From the NCBI RefSeq assembly GCF_040096015.1, contig NZ_JBBMFO010000006.1:1-64000 (forward strand): 64,000 nt of DNA. The letters are read 5' to 3'. Below the pieces are notes generated by a model, which was given only the letters and a program-made list of their open reading frames with translations, was not told the origin of the DNA and made no database searches. This stretch comes from Peptoniphilus_A hominis. Lineage in GTDB: Bacteria > Bacillota > Clostridia > Tissierellales > Peptoniphilaceae. A program made the position numbers and the translations under genes. Shown in pieces: positions 53,180 through 62,465 of the stretch (the first letter of the stretch is position 1; each line of letters starts with the position of its first letter).

Positions 53180-54523
53180 GTGAAACAGGATATGAAAGAA
53201 CAACTTCTTACAAAAAGTCCATTATCTTTAATGTTTCAACTATCCATTCCGGCCGTAATCGGAATGATAGTTATAGGATTATATCCATTAATGGATGGAA
53301 TTTTTGCAGGAAATATTATAGGACAAAGTGCAATGACCGCTTGTGGAGTTGCACTTCCACTTACATTTTTTAACAGTGGTACATCAACTTTACTTGGAGT
53401 GGGAAGTGCATCAATTTTATCTAGATCTCTTGGAAAAGGTGATAGAGAAACCGTAGATAAGATTATGGGAAATTTGATTTATTTTGTAATTTTATTTTCC
53501 GTAATAATTACAGTTGGAGGAATAATTTTAGCTCCACATTTTCTAGACTTAGTAGGTGCAAGTGGAGAGATTAAAGAACTTGGAGTTAGGTACTTAAGGG
53601 TAATATTTTTAGGCTCTATTTTTGTAAACTTCACACAATCAGCTAATATGGTTATGCGTGGCGAAGGTCTTATGAAAAGAGCCATGGGAATTATGGCAAT
53701 GGGAGCCTTTATAAATATTATTCTTGATCCAATACTTATGAAAGCTATGGGAGAATATGCCATAGAAGGGGCTGCCATTGCAACCATAGTTGCTCAAATT
53801 ATTCAAGCTATTGTAACTTTATATTACTTTAAAAATAAAAGTGAAAATGTAAAAATAGGAAAAATTAGAAAGTATAAAGAAGTTTATAAAGAAATGTTTG
53901 GTGTAGGAGTTTCTGCAATGATTATGCAAGTTTTCTTTATGATTCAACAGACACTTTTATATAAACAAGCCTTTTTATACGGAGGAGAGACAAACGGCAT
54001 ATTAATGGCAGCAACTCTAAGAATTTATGCCTTTTCATTCATTCCACTTTGGGGAATGAGCCAAGGACTTCAACCGGTCGTTGGAACAAATTTTGGTGCT
54101 AAAAAATTTGATAGGGTAAGAGAAACTATGAAAGTATTTTCAATAGGCGGACTAGTTCTTGCTGCAATATTTTGGATACCTGTACAAATATTTACAAGAG
54201 AAATTCTATCAGGATTTAATGTAAGTGAAGAAATAATATCACAAGGATTGAATAATCTTAGATTATTTTACTCAGTATTTATTTTATACGGAGTAATGGT
54301 TATGACCATAACATTTTTCCAAGCTATTGGTGATGGCAAAAAGGCAGGAAAGATTGTAATGCTAAGACAACTTATTTTATTTGTTCCAGCTATGTTAATA
54401 CTTCCTAAAATTTTCGGTAGTAGTGCAGTTTGGTGGGCAGAGCCGGCAGTTGATTTATTGATGATTATAGTTGGATTAATAATGCAAGGAAAAGCTCTTT
54501 CAAAAATGGTAAAAGGTAACTAA
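53180..54523 (+). CDS. MATE-family efflux transporter
   Basis: A 447-residue, 12-segment membrane protein with the MATE pattern: SPLSLMFQLSIPAVIGMIV at the start, TLLGVGSASILSRSLGKGD, and the repeated PLWGMSQGLQPVVGTNFGAK in the second half. It exports cationic compounds using Na+ or H+ gradients. GTG 53180 follows TGGAGG at good spacing. It is 31 bases after the ABC pair and is the last gene of the TetR-controlled operon, consistent with a drug- or toxin-resistance role for the whole unit, which is inference. Confidence 0.9.
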   Translation: MKQDMKEQLLTKSPLSLMFQLSIPAVIGMIVIGLYPLMDGIFAGNIIGQSAMTACGVALPLTFFNSGTSTLLGVGSASILSRSLGKGDRETVDKIMGNLIYFVILFSVIITVGGIILAPHFLDLVGASGEIKELGVRYLRVIFLGSIFVNFTQSANMVMRGEGLMKRAMGIMAMGAFINIILDPILMKAMGEYAIEGAAIATIVAQIIQAIVTLYYFKNKSENVKIGKIRKYKEVYKEMFGVGVSAMIMQVFFMIQQTLLYKQAFLYGGETNGILMAATLRIYAFSFIPLWGMSQGLQPVVGTNFGAKKFDRVRETMKVFSIGGLVLAAIFWIPVQIFTREILSGFNVSEEIISQGLNNLRLFYSVFILYGVMVMTITFFQAIGDGKKAGKIVMLRQLILFVPAMLILPKIFGSSAVWWAEPAVDLLMIIVGLIMQGKALSKMVKGN

Positions 54524-54739
54524 ATAACATTTTAAAAAATAATATATTTAGACTTTGAAAGGAAAGATTTTCATTGTGAATGAAAATTCAAAAAGATAAA
54601 GATTATCCGTCAATCAAAAAAATTACAAATACAAAAAAACTGGGAAAAAAGTATTTATTTCCAAAAGGTTTAATAAGTCAACAATGATATATAAGCGGGA
54701 ATAAGTACAGGATGATTATATAGTTATTATAAAAGAAAA

Positions 54740-55209
54740 GAGGATATTTTATATGATTTAATTTCTGAAAAATTTAATTTTGTGAAATTCATAGAATTTG
54801 TATTAAAGGATGTAGACAGTATTATTAATACAAATATTATAGAAATATTAATAGATAAAATATTCAGTTGTGAAGAATTCAGATCTATATATGCTATTTT
54901 TTAGTTGAATCTAAGGATGATAAAAAATTTAAGAATTTGGAAGAACAAATAAAACTCAGATTTATAAATTATTTTAATAATAATTTAGATAATCACACAA
55001 GCATGGAAGCTGATAAATTTCATGACAAGCTTTAGTTATTAATACTTTCAATAAAATATTTAGATACTAAAAAAGATAATTATACTCATATCAATATTTA
55101 GAAAGATATATGTGTAATGGAGGTAGATACTTTAATGATAAAAAATCTATATAAGGAAATAATAAGTTTATCTACCTATTTAAACATCATATTTATTTTT
55201 ATTTTTTAG
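54740..55209 (+). pseudogene. Decayed gene of unknown family
   Basis: Between the MATE gene and the sigma-like gene, translations in two frames (LYDLISEKFNFVKFIEFVL up to about 54903, then SKDDKKFKNLEEQIKLRF onward) look protein-like but are broken by a frameshift near 54900 and by several in-frame stops. I do not recognise the family. The flanks, 54524-54739 and 55210-55252, contain no gene. It may be debris from a former cargo insertion. Confidence 0.4.
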
Positions 55210-55252
55210 ATTTAATAAAAAACTGTATTTAGTTTTTAAACTATTATTTTTT

Positions 55253-55293
55253 AGAGGACGCGGCATGTCTAAATGTCGCAGTCCTCCTTTTTT
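55253..55293 (+). terminator. Rho-independent terminator
   Basis: AGAGGAC (55253-55259) pairs with GTCCTC after an inner CGGCAT/ATGTCG stem, followed by a run of T residues to 55293. It isolates the sigma-like gene from upstream transcription. Confidence 0.8.
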
Positions 55294-55333
55294 TATTTTC
55301 AAAAAAGAATTTGAAAAAGAAAAGGAGGACAAG

Positions 55334-55738
55334 ATGTCTAAAGAAAAATATATTTATGTGGATGGAAAGAAAATATATGTAAGCGATGAAATTTATAGAG
55401 AATATAAGAAACTAAAGAATCGTGAAGAGTATCTATCAAGACTAGATAGAAAGTATAGAGATCTTTATTTTACAAGCGAAAATGATGCTATAGAAAATAT
55501 AGTAGATAAAAGTGTAAATGTAGAAAAGATAATTGAGACTAAGCTTAGAATAGGGGATCTATATAAGGCACTTGATAACTTAAATGAGGAAGAAAGAAAG
55601 ATAATCGATGCTTTATATTTTGAAGAAAAAACAATCCGAGATCTAGCAAAAGAAAAAGATGTATCTTCCAAAAAAATTTTCACATCAAGAAATAAAATAT
55701 TACAAAAACTAAAAAAACTACTCGATGTAGAAGATTAG
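55334..55738 (+). CDS. Sigma-70-like regulatory protein (region 4-type)
   Basis: A 134-residue protein starting MSKEKYIYVDGKKIYVSDE. The C-terminal half (LDNLNEEERKIIDALYFEEK, then TIRDLAKEKDVSSKKIFTSR) is a sigma-70 region 4-type helix-turn-helix. Such short sigma-like proteins are common in Tn1549-type ICEs, just upstream of the integrases. ATG 55334 is chosen because AAAGGAGG lies directly upstream; longer frames from 55265 would run through the terminator. It probably controls excision or transfer genes. Confidence 0.85.
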   Translation: MSKEKYIYVDGKKIYVSDEIYREYKKLKNREEYLSRLDRKYRDLYFTSENDAIENIVDKSVNVEKIIETKLRIGDLYKALDNLNEEERKIIDALYFEEKTIRDLAKEKDVSSKKIFTSRNKILQKLKKLLDVED

Positions 55739-56189
55739 GGAATTACTAAGGATCTTCTTGTTTTATGGGAAATTAAAAAATACTTCAAAAAAATGGAAAC
55801 AAGAGGCATAAAAATTAAGGTTTATATATAGAGGGACTTTTAAAACCTCGTTATATATAGATTTGAACCTTGACAACTGAATAGACCAAGACAGGACATT
55901 AACCATTTGTGGAGCTTTATAATTTCTTCGCCATGACTTTTCTGCTGATAAGGATTTCGGTTTAAATAAATACTCTAGTTAAAAGAAGGATAAAAGAAAA
56001 CGAGCGACAAAAAGAAATTATATATTCAGCCTAGGAAACTGATGCGTTGAAGCAAATGGGGATAATGATACTTCTACAGTTGTTGCCGGCTCATCTTGAA
56101 AAGGGGCGGTGGTGAAATTCCAATGTCGTGACCTACACGCCTGTTAATGTCAAAAAACTTAAAAATATTGAAGATAAGGAGAAGGTATT
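55739..56189. other. Long leader region ahead of the recombination module
   Basis: No protein-coding gene is convincing here. TATATAGAGG (55825-55834) can pair with CCTC and TATATA (55846-55857) in a bulged hairpin. The segment from about 56030 to 56150 (GTTGCCGGCTCATCTTG, GGGGCGGTGGTG, CGTGACCTACACGCC) is clearly GC-richer than its surroundings. Its tone suggests a conserved structured RNA or regulatory leader for the downstream genes. The function is unknown. Confidence 0.45.
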
Positions 56190-56357
56190 ATGTGTGATGA
56201 ACATAATATAAATACAGAAATGAAAACAGATAAAAAAGATAAACAGATGATAAATCAAATTGATGGTTGGAATATAGAAGTTAAATTTAATGAAAATGGA
56301 TTTAGTTTAGAAAATTTAGTAGAGGAATACATCAAAGAAAAATTTTCTGTCTATTAG
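56190..56357 (+). CDS. Small hypothetical protein (55 aa) upstream of the integrases
   Basis: A 55-codon frame starting MCDEHNINTEMKTDKK and ending FSLENLVEEYIKEKFSVY, with AAGGAGAAGG ahead of the ATG. It has a charged start and an amphipathic helical C-terminus. Its place 98 bases before three serine recombinases would suit a recombination directionality or accessory protein, but the sequence shows no DNA-binding motif I recognise. It is small and unlisted by most gene callers at this length. Confidence 0.6.
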   Translation: MCDEHNINTEMKTDKKDKQMINQIDGWNIEVKFNENGFSLENLVEEYIKEKFSVY

Positions 56358-56455
56358 GGGCTGACAAAAAATATAAGGAGCGTTATAATATTTTTGTGGA
56401 AGCCTAACCTTGGTTCGATTTATTGTATGTAAATTGAATTAAAGGAGGCTTTTTT

Positions 56456-58174
56456 ATGTTTAAAAACAATTTAGCAAAAGAAAATTTGGCAGTTATGTAT
56501 TTAAGATTATCAAAAGAAGATGGCGAAAAAACAGAAAGTAACTCTATATCCAATCAAAGAGAAATTATAAACTCTTATGCAAGAAAAAATCAAATTACAA
56601 TGATCAAAGAGTATGTTGATGATGGATATTCAGGTGCAAATTTTGATCGTCCCAATTTTAAAGAAATGATAAAGGCTGCCTATGATAGAAAGTTCAATAC
56701 AATTATTGTAAAGGACTTATCGAGATTCGGAAGAGATTATATAGAAGCTGGAAAATATATTCAAAGAATATTTCCGGACAACGGTATAAGATTTATATCA
56801 GTAAATGACAATTACGATAGTAAAAGTGCAGATATAAACGATACACATCTTATACTTCCTATAAAAAACTTCATCAATGACAGTTATTGCAGAGATATTT
56901 CCAATAAGGTAAAGAGTTCTCAGAAGATAAAAAGAGAAAAAGGAGATTTTATCAGTGCTTTTGCACCTTATGGATATAAAAAGTCTGAGGAGAATAAAAA
57001 CAAGTTAGTGATTGATAAAAAGATATCGGATATTATCAAAAATATATTTGATATGAAACTCTTGGGATATTCCTCAAAGGCAATTGCAGATGAACTAAAT
57101 CATTTAGGAGTTTTAACTCCAAGAAAATATAAAGAAAGTCAAGGATTTAAGTGTAATGGATTTCAAAATACAAAAGGTGGAACTTGGTCAGCAAAGACAG
57201 TAAATAGAATTATAGAAAATGAAGTATATATTGGAAATACTTTACAAGGAAAGAGTGTTACTTTAAGTTATAAAAATAAAAAGCAGATAGAAAAAGAGAA
57301 AGAAGAATGGATAAGAGTAGAAAATACCCATGAAGCAATTATAAGTAAAGAAGTTTTTACTATTGCAAATACTATGTTAAAAAGAGATTTGAATAATTCT
57401 CGTGGAAAGGACAAAATTGATATTTTTACAGGAATGCTTTTTTGTAAAGAATGTGGAAGTTCTTTGATTAGAAGGACTGTAAAGTATAAAAAAAGAGAAG
57501 AGATATTCTATATCTGTTCAAAGTACAACAAGGGAAAATCTTGCACAAGACACAGCATAAAAGAAGAAACTTTGATAAAAGCAGTATCTAAAATAATGAA
57601 GTCCTACATTGAATTTAATGAAAATCTATATTCTAAAGTTCAGCGTATAGATATAAATAAAAATTTGAAAGACAATCAAATTCCTATACTAAGACGAGAA
57701 AAAGCAATGACAGAAGAACTCTTATCTTCCCTTTACCTTGACCTAAAAGAAGATGTTATTAGTAAAGAAGAATATCAACTTTTTAGAAAAAACTATACAG
57801 AGAAATTGACTAAATTAGATGAAAGTATCGAGTATAGATTGAAAAAACAGGAAGATACTAAGGAGAAGATTGACAAAAATAAGAGTTGGATCATCGACAT
57901 TAACAAGTATAAAAATTTATCGGAAATAGATAGATTGTCTGTTGTGATGCTCATTGATAAAATTTTTATTTCTGAAGATAAGACGATAGATGTTAGGTTT
58001 AATCATACCGAAGAATTGTCTTTACTTGAAGAAATGACAAAAACGGATAAGCCTGATATTAAATCTAACATCATAAAAAAGAAAAGTGTCTATATAAGTA
58101 GGAAGTCAAAAACTATTCCCACTGTTATGAATAAAAGTCTTGTAAGTGCTGAAAGTGAGGTATGCTGTGGCTAG
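56456..58174 (+). CDS. Large serine recombinase 1 of 3
   Basis: A 572-residue site-specific recombinase. The catalytic domain has Ser19 in LAVMYLRLSKED and the DLSRFGRDYIEAGKYI arginine block; a recombinase domain follows (FISAFAPYGYKKSEE). The zinc ribbon CKECGSSLIRR with CSKYNKGKSC and a C-terminal coiled coil complete the usual layout. AAAGGAGG precedes ATG 56456. It overlaps the next recombinase by eight bases. All expected catalytic residues are present. Confidence 0.93.
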   Translation: MFKNNLAKENLAVMYLRLSKEDGEKTESNSISNQREIINSYARKNQITMIKEYVDDGYSGANFDRPNFKEMIKAAYDRKFNTIIVKDLSRFGRDYIEAGKYIQRIFPDNGIRFISVNDNYDSKSADINDTHLILPIKNFINDSYCRDISNKVKSSQKIKREKGDFISAFAPYGYKKSEENKNKLVIDKKISDIIKNIFDMKLLGYSSKAIADELNHLGVLTPRKYKESQGFKCNGFQNTKGGTWSAKTVNRIIENEVYIGNTLQGKSVTLSYKNKKQIEKEKEEWIRVENTHEAIISKEVFTIANTMLKRDLNNSRGKDKIDIFTGMLFCKECGSSLIRRTVKYKKREEIFYICSKYNKGKSCTRHSIKEETLIKAVSKIMKSYIEFNENLYSKVQRIDINKNLKDNQIPILRREKAMTEELLSSLYLDLKEDVISKEEYQLFRKNYTEKLTKLDESIEYRLKKQEDTKEKIDKNKSWIIDINKYKNLSEIDRLSVVMLIDKIFISEDKTIDVRFNHTEELSLLEEMTKTDKPDIKSNIIKKKSVYISRKSKTIPTVMNKSLVSAESEVCCG

Positions 58175-59909
58175 AACAAAAAACAGGCATATATCACAAT
58201 CAGAAACAGAAGTTGGAAAAGTGATTGAAAAAATATACATTGCCGGTATTTATGCTAGATTATCACAGGAAAGAAAGGAAGCTTACAGGGATAAAAGTAA
58301 TTCACTTGAAATGCAGGAAGAACTTTGTATAAATGCTGCAAAAGAAAAAGATATAAAGATTTTAAGAGTATACAAGGACTATGAATATTCTGGAACAAAT
58401 TTTAAAAGACCTGCATTTATTGAAATGATGGAAGATATCCGAACAGGCATGATAGATTGTATCATAGTAAAAGATATGTCAAGGTTTGGTAGAGAGTATT
58501 TAGAAATCGCAAACTATATCGAAAAAGTATTTCCATTTTTGGGAGTTCGATTTATTTCCGTAAATGATAATCTGGATACTAAAGACGGTATAAAATCAGA
58601 TCAGAGTTATGAAATAGCAATAAAAAATATCTTCAATGATTTATACGCAAAAGATATTTCAAAGAAAATAAAAGCCTCTAAAGAAATAAAAATGAAACAA
58701 GGGTCTTTTATAGGAGCGATGGCTCCGTATGGCTATAAGGTTGATAAAATTGATGGAAAAAGAGTTCTGGTGATGGACGAAAAGGCAGCAGATGTAGTAA
58801 GACTTATCTTTTATATGGCAAGTCAAGGTAAATCCAATATGCAAATAGCAAGAGAATTGACTAAAACATATACGACACCTGATGAATATAAAAGAACAGG
58901 TAAAATTTTTAAGGATAAAGAAGATACAAAACAATGGGATATTTCTTATATATCAAAAATGCTTTCTGATGAAGTATATATTGGGAATTTGATTCAAAGA
59001 GTATACTCAAATAGACATGATCCAAGTAGGAAAAGTAAGTTTCGTGATAAAGAAGAGTGGATTATAACAGAGAACACCCACGAAGGGTTAATAGACAAAA
59101 CTACATTTGAAAATATCAGAGAGATAAAGGAGAAAAAACAAAACTATCTACCTTACCATTCACTGAAAAACATAATAAAAGACGGAAAAGAAAATGTTGG
59201 AGTAAAAATTCAAAGAGATTATAAAAAAGAAGGAAAGTATGACGACCTCATACAATGCAGTGTTTGTGGTAGAAATTTGAAAAAACAATATGGACCACGA
59301 GGACTGAAATATCATGATGAGATTTGCTATTGCTATTATTGTAAAGGTGGAGACAGATTAAAATTAGAAAAATCTCATGTCAGAATATATGAAACAGACC
59401 TAGACAAAATTTTAGTAGATACCTTTAAAAGACTGTTTTCAAGCTTTTATAAAAAGGATAAAAGATTACAACTAAAAATATATTTAGAAAATATAAGTGC
59501 TGAAAAGATAAATCAAGTTTCTATAAAAACAGATGTAAATAATAAAAAGATTGCTTCTCTTAGGATCAATCTACAAGAACAATATGAAAACTATGTTAAA
59601 GGAGAGGTTCTTTTAAGTGATTTTAAAATAGAAAGTAAAAAAATAAATAATCAAATAAAAACCTTAAAAAATGAGTTAAAAGTTTTTGATGAAAGAATAA
59701 GAAATATAAAAAAGAAAAAAAGAGAAATTATGGAATTTATAGATGTACTATTTTGCTGCTTGGATGCTAAAAGCATAGAAGTTGATAAAGAATTGGTCGA
59801 TACATTAATTAGCCATATAGAAATATCAGAGTATAAGAAGGTTGCCATATATTTTAAGTTTAAACTTGATAAAGATGTGGGAAAGCAGTTGGAGGTAGAT
59901 CATGAATAA
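58167..59909 (+). CDS. Large serine recombinase 2 of 3
   Basis: A serine recombinase of 580 residues with Ser33 in AGIYARLSQER, the DMSRFGREYLEIANYI block, a recombinase domain (FIGAMAPYGYKVDK) and a zinc ribbon CSVCGRNLKK with CYCYYC. An N-terminal extension of about 22 residues precedes the catalytic domain. GTG 58167 is chosen because GTGAGG lies just upstream and this gives the same eight-base overlap seen at the next junction. It differs clearly in sequence from recombinases 1 and 3, so the three are old duplicates or separate recruits. Confidence 0.92.
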   Translation: MARTKNRHISQSETEVGKVIEKIYIAGIYARLSQERKEAYRDKSNSLEMQEELCINAAKEKDIKILRVYKDYEYSGTNFKRPAFIEMMEDIRTGMIDCIIVKDMSRFGREYLEIANYIEKVFPFLGVRFISVNDNLDTKDGIKSDQSYEIAIKNIFNDLYAKDISKKIKASKEIKMKQGSFIGAMAPYGYKVDKIDGKRVLVMDEKAADVVRLIFYMASQGKSNMQIARELTKTYTTPDEYKRTGKIFKDKEDTKQWDISYISKMLSDEVYIGNLIQRVYSNRHDPSRKSKFRDKEEWIITENTHEGLIDKTTFENIREIKEKKQNYLPYHSLKNIIKDGKENVGVKIQRDYKKEGKYDDLIQCSVCGRNLKKQYGPRGLKYHDEICYCYYCKGGDRLKLEKSHVRIYETDLDKILVDTFKRLFSSFYKKDKRLQLKIYLENISAEKINQVSIKTDVNNKKIASLRINLQEQYENYVKGEVLLSDFKIESKKINNQIKTLKNELKVFDERIRNIKKKKREIMEFIDVLFCCLDAKSIEVDKELVDTLISHIEISEYKKVAIYFKFKLDKDVGKQLEVDHE

Positions 59910-61422
59910 GATAGCTATTTATCTCAGGCTTTCACAAGAAGATTATGAGAAATCGGATGAAAGTACAAGCATAGTAAATCAAAGAGATTATATAAAAAAC
60001 TACATTGAAAATGAAACATCTTTAAAAAGTTGTGAAATAGAAGAATATGTAGATGATGGATATTCTGCTACTAATACAAATAGGCCTTCATTTTTAAGGC
60101 TTATTGAGGATATAAAGAGTGGTAAAGTGGGAACTATAATTGTAAAAGATATGTCTAGGTTTTCAAGAGATTATATCTTACTTGGGGATTATTTGAGCAA
60201 TATATTTCCATTTTTAAAAATACGATTTATAGCTATCAATGATTGTTATGATTCCATAAACGAAAATGGAAATGGATTAGATATGGATACACAGTTTAAG
60301 ACATTGTATTATGATTTATTCAGTAAGGAATTATCTGAAAAGGTAAGAAGTTCTATTAGGCAAATTAAATCGCAGGGGAAAAATATAAATTGGGCAGCAC
60401 CTTTTGGATATATTAAAGATCCTAAAGATAAACATAGCATCATCATTGATGAAAAAACAGCTTTTATAGTTAAAGAAGCTTTTGATTTATTGCTAAAAGG
60501 ATATTCGTGTATTCAAGTGGCTAATATATTTAATGAAAAAGGTTATATTACACGCTCTGAACGAAAAGAAGAACTGAAACTTTCTGATTATACTGGAAAT
60601 TTAATTACTGGAAGTGAGGTAAAGAAAAGAGTTTGGACAAATGCAGCTATCTCACAGATTACAAGGAACGAACTATATACAGGAGATTATGTATATAATA
60701 AATTCAAAGAAACAAAAATAGGTGGAAGAAAAAGAATTTTACTTCCTGAAGAGGAGTGGAAAATACTTCCAAATACCCATGAAGCTATTATTTCCAGAGA
60801 AGTGTTTGATAAGGTTAAGAAAATAAAAGAAAAACGAAGTTTTGGGGGATATACAGGAAACAAAAATCGTTCTATTTTTTCTGATAAGATTTTTTGTAAA
60901 GAATGTGGTAGACATATGAGTTTACGATGTGACAGTAGACAAAAGAAGAATTCTGATAAAATATACAAGTATAAGATTTATTATTGTAATTTATGTAAAG
61001 CTGAGAAAAAACCAAACAATATCAAAGAGAAAGCTATTATTGAACTTATAAAACCCAAATTAAAAGATTTTAAGATACAAAACACATTAAATGAAGAGAA
61101 AGTCATAGAACACAATAATGTAAAAGAAGAGATTCTAAAGGAAATATCCATATTAAACAGTAATTTACAAATCATCTATGAAAACTATAAAAAGAAAAAT
61201 ATTTCAAAAGAGGCGTATCTAAAGGAAAAATCTCTTATACAAGATAAAAAGATATTATTGGAGAGTAAGTTGGAAGAATTGAAGTCAGAGAAGATTGATT
61301 CAAGGAAAGAAACGGATATTACAGTCTTAGACGAAGAAAGTTTATTGAAGGCTTATTTAGACAATAAAATTGATAAAATAATTGTATCAAGAAGTGGAGA
61401 AATAGAAATTTTAGAAAAATAG
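59902..61422 (+). CDS. Large serine recombinase 3 of 3
   Basis: A 506-residue recombinase with Ser11 in AIYLRLSQEDYE, arginine block DMSRFSRDYILLGDYL (FSR where the others have FGR), a recombinase domain (INWAAPFGYIKDPKD) and a zinc ribbon CKECGRHMSLRC with CNLC. The spacing of the second cysteine pair differs from the other two. It is the shortest and the last gene of the ICE; the element end should be just downstream. ATG 59902 follows TTGGAGG. Confidence 0.92.
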   Translation: MNKIAIYLRLSQEDYEKSDESTSIVNQRDYIKNYIENETSLKSCEIEEYVDDGYSATNTNRPSFLRLIEDIKSGKVGTIIVKDMSRFSRDYILLGDYLSNIFPFLKIRFIAINDCYDSINENGNGLDMDTQFKTLYYDLFSKELSEKVRSSIRQIKSQGKNINWAAPFGYIKDPKDKHSIIIDEKTAFIVKEAFDLLLKGYSCIQVANIFNEKGYITRSERKEELKLSDYTGNLITGSEVKKRVWTNAAISQITRNELYTGDYVYNKFKETKIGGRKRILLPEEEWKILPNTHEAIISREVFDKVKKIKEKRSFGGYTGNKNRSIFSDKIFCKECGRHMSLRCDSRQKKNSDKIYKYKIYYCNLCKAEKKPNNIKEKAIIELIKPKLKDFKIQNTLNEEKVIEHNNVKEEILKEISILNSNLQIIYENYKKKNISKEAYLKEKSLIQDKKILLESKLEELKSEKIDSRKETDITVLDEESLLKAYLDNKIDKIIVSRSGEIEILEK

Positions 61423-61449
61423 ATGAATAGCATTAAAAGTAACTCATAA

Positions 61450-61497
61450 TCTCGCCAACTTTAATTTTAATACGCCAAAATGAAAATAATGGCGAGA
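61450..61497. repeat. Inverted repeat at the probable ICE right end
   Basis: TCTCGCCA (61450-61457) and TGGCGAGA (61490-61497) form perfect eight-base arms, with a third CGCCA inside the loop. It lies 28 bases after the third recombinase. Recombinase binding, an attachment site or a weak terminator are all possible. Confidence 0.5.
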
Positions 61498-61611
61498 GAA
61501 TTCGCAGAAATAAATATTACAGTTTAATATGAGCCGATAGGGTAAATATTTAGGAACAAACAAAAAAATGATATAATTATAGTTAAAATGAGATATTGTG
61601 AGGTGATTTTT

Positions 61612-62415
61612 GTGTCTAAAATAAATGTAGAAGGATCAGAAATTAGCATTATTGCCATAGATAATAGAGATTATATTTCTTTAACCGACATGGTTAGAAA
61701 TGTTGAAAATGGTGTGGCACTGATAGAAAAATGGCTAAGGAATAAAAATACAATTGAATTTTTAGGAATATGGGAAGAAATGTATAATGCGAATTTTAAT
61801 TCCACCGAATTCGAGGGAATTAAAAATGAAGCAGGTTTTAATCGTTTTATTTTATCGGTTAAACAATGGGTCAATAAGACGAATTCTATCGGAATTGTTG
61901 CCAAAGCAGGAAGATATGGTGGAACATATGCACATAAAGACATAGCTTTTGAATTTGCGTCGTGGGTATCACCTTATTTTAAGCTCTATCTAATTAAAGA
62001 GTTTGAGCGCTTAAAGGAAGAAGAGCAAAAACAATTAGGTTGGGATATCAAGAGAAATTTAGCTAAGATAAATTACAAAATTCATACAGATGCAATTAAG
62101 AATAAACTTATCCCTGAAAAATTATCAAAGGAAAGAATAAACTATATCTATGCAAGTGAAGCAGATATATTAAATGTAGCTTTGTTTGGAATGACCGCAA
62201 GAGAATGGCGTGAAGGTAATCCGGAGTTAAAAGGAAATATGAGAGACTATGCTGATATATCACAATTAGTGTGTTTATCAAATCTTGAGAACTTAAATGC
62301 TGTTTTTATAAATGAGGGAATGGATGCAACTGAAAGGATAGAAAAATTAAATGCAATTGCTATTGAACAAATGAGGATTCTAACAGAAAGTGAACGTATA
62401 AAAAAGTTAAAATAA
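61612..62415 (+). CDS. KilA-N domain protein
   Basis: A 268-residue protein with a KilA-N DNA-binding domain in the N-terminal half (YISLTDMVRNVEN, IEKWLRNKNTIEFLGIWE, KAGRYGGTYAHKDIAFEFAS, then WVSPYFKLYLIKEFERL). The C-terminal half is helical (LNVALFGMTAREWREGNPEL) and resembles antirepressor-type extensions. KilA-N and ORF6N domains are related, so this protein and the one at 2951-3922 may act alike. GTG 61612 is preferred because GAGGTG lies seven bases upstream. It lies outside the recombinase-bounded ICE and may belong to the chromosome or to an older element. Confidence 0.83.
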   Translation: MSKINVEGSEISIIAIDNRDYISLTDMVRNVENGVALIEKWLRNKNTIEFLGIWEEMYNANFNSTEFEGIKNEAGFNRFILSVKQWVNKTNSIGIVAKAGRYGGTYAHKDIAFEFASWVSPYFKLYLIKEFERLKEEEQKQLGWDIKRNLAKINYKIHTDAIKNKLIPEKLSKERINYIYASEADILNVALFGMTAREWREGNPELKGNMRDYADISQLVCLSNLENLNAVFINEGMDATERIEKLNAIAIEQMRILTESERIKKLK

Positions 62416-62428
62416 AAGTTTTGTATAT

Positions 62429-62460
62429 AAATTAGGCGATAGAAATATCGTCTAATTTTA
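62429..62460 (+). terminator. Rho-independent terminator with GAAA tetraloop
   Basis: Thirteen pairs, AAATTAGGCGATA (62429-62441) with 62446-62458 (one G-U), close a GAAA loop; a short T-rich tail follows. Confidence 0.8.
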
Positions 62461-62465
62461 TGTAA

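Larger units (their letters stand above)
6778..61422 (+). mobile_element. Tn1549/CTn-type integrative conjugative element (left end outside window)
   Basis: Gene order Maff2, TrbL-like, PrgI, VirB4, methyltransferase, NlpC/P60, DUF4315, DUF4366, TopB, giant methylase-helicase, relaxase/MobC, sigma-like factor and serine recombinases is that of Tn1549-related ICEs (proteins of the CD1107-CD1112 group in Clostridioides difficile CTns). The coupling protein (VirD4) and other upstream genes must lie left of the window. The right end is placed just after the third serine recombinase because integrase genes usually sit at the element edge. Two cargo operons, 34537-42753 and 46033-54523, flank the mobilization genes. 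Confidence 0.85.
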
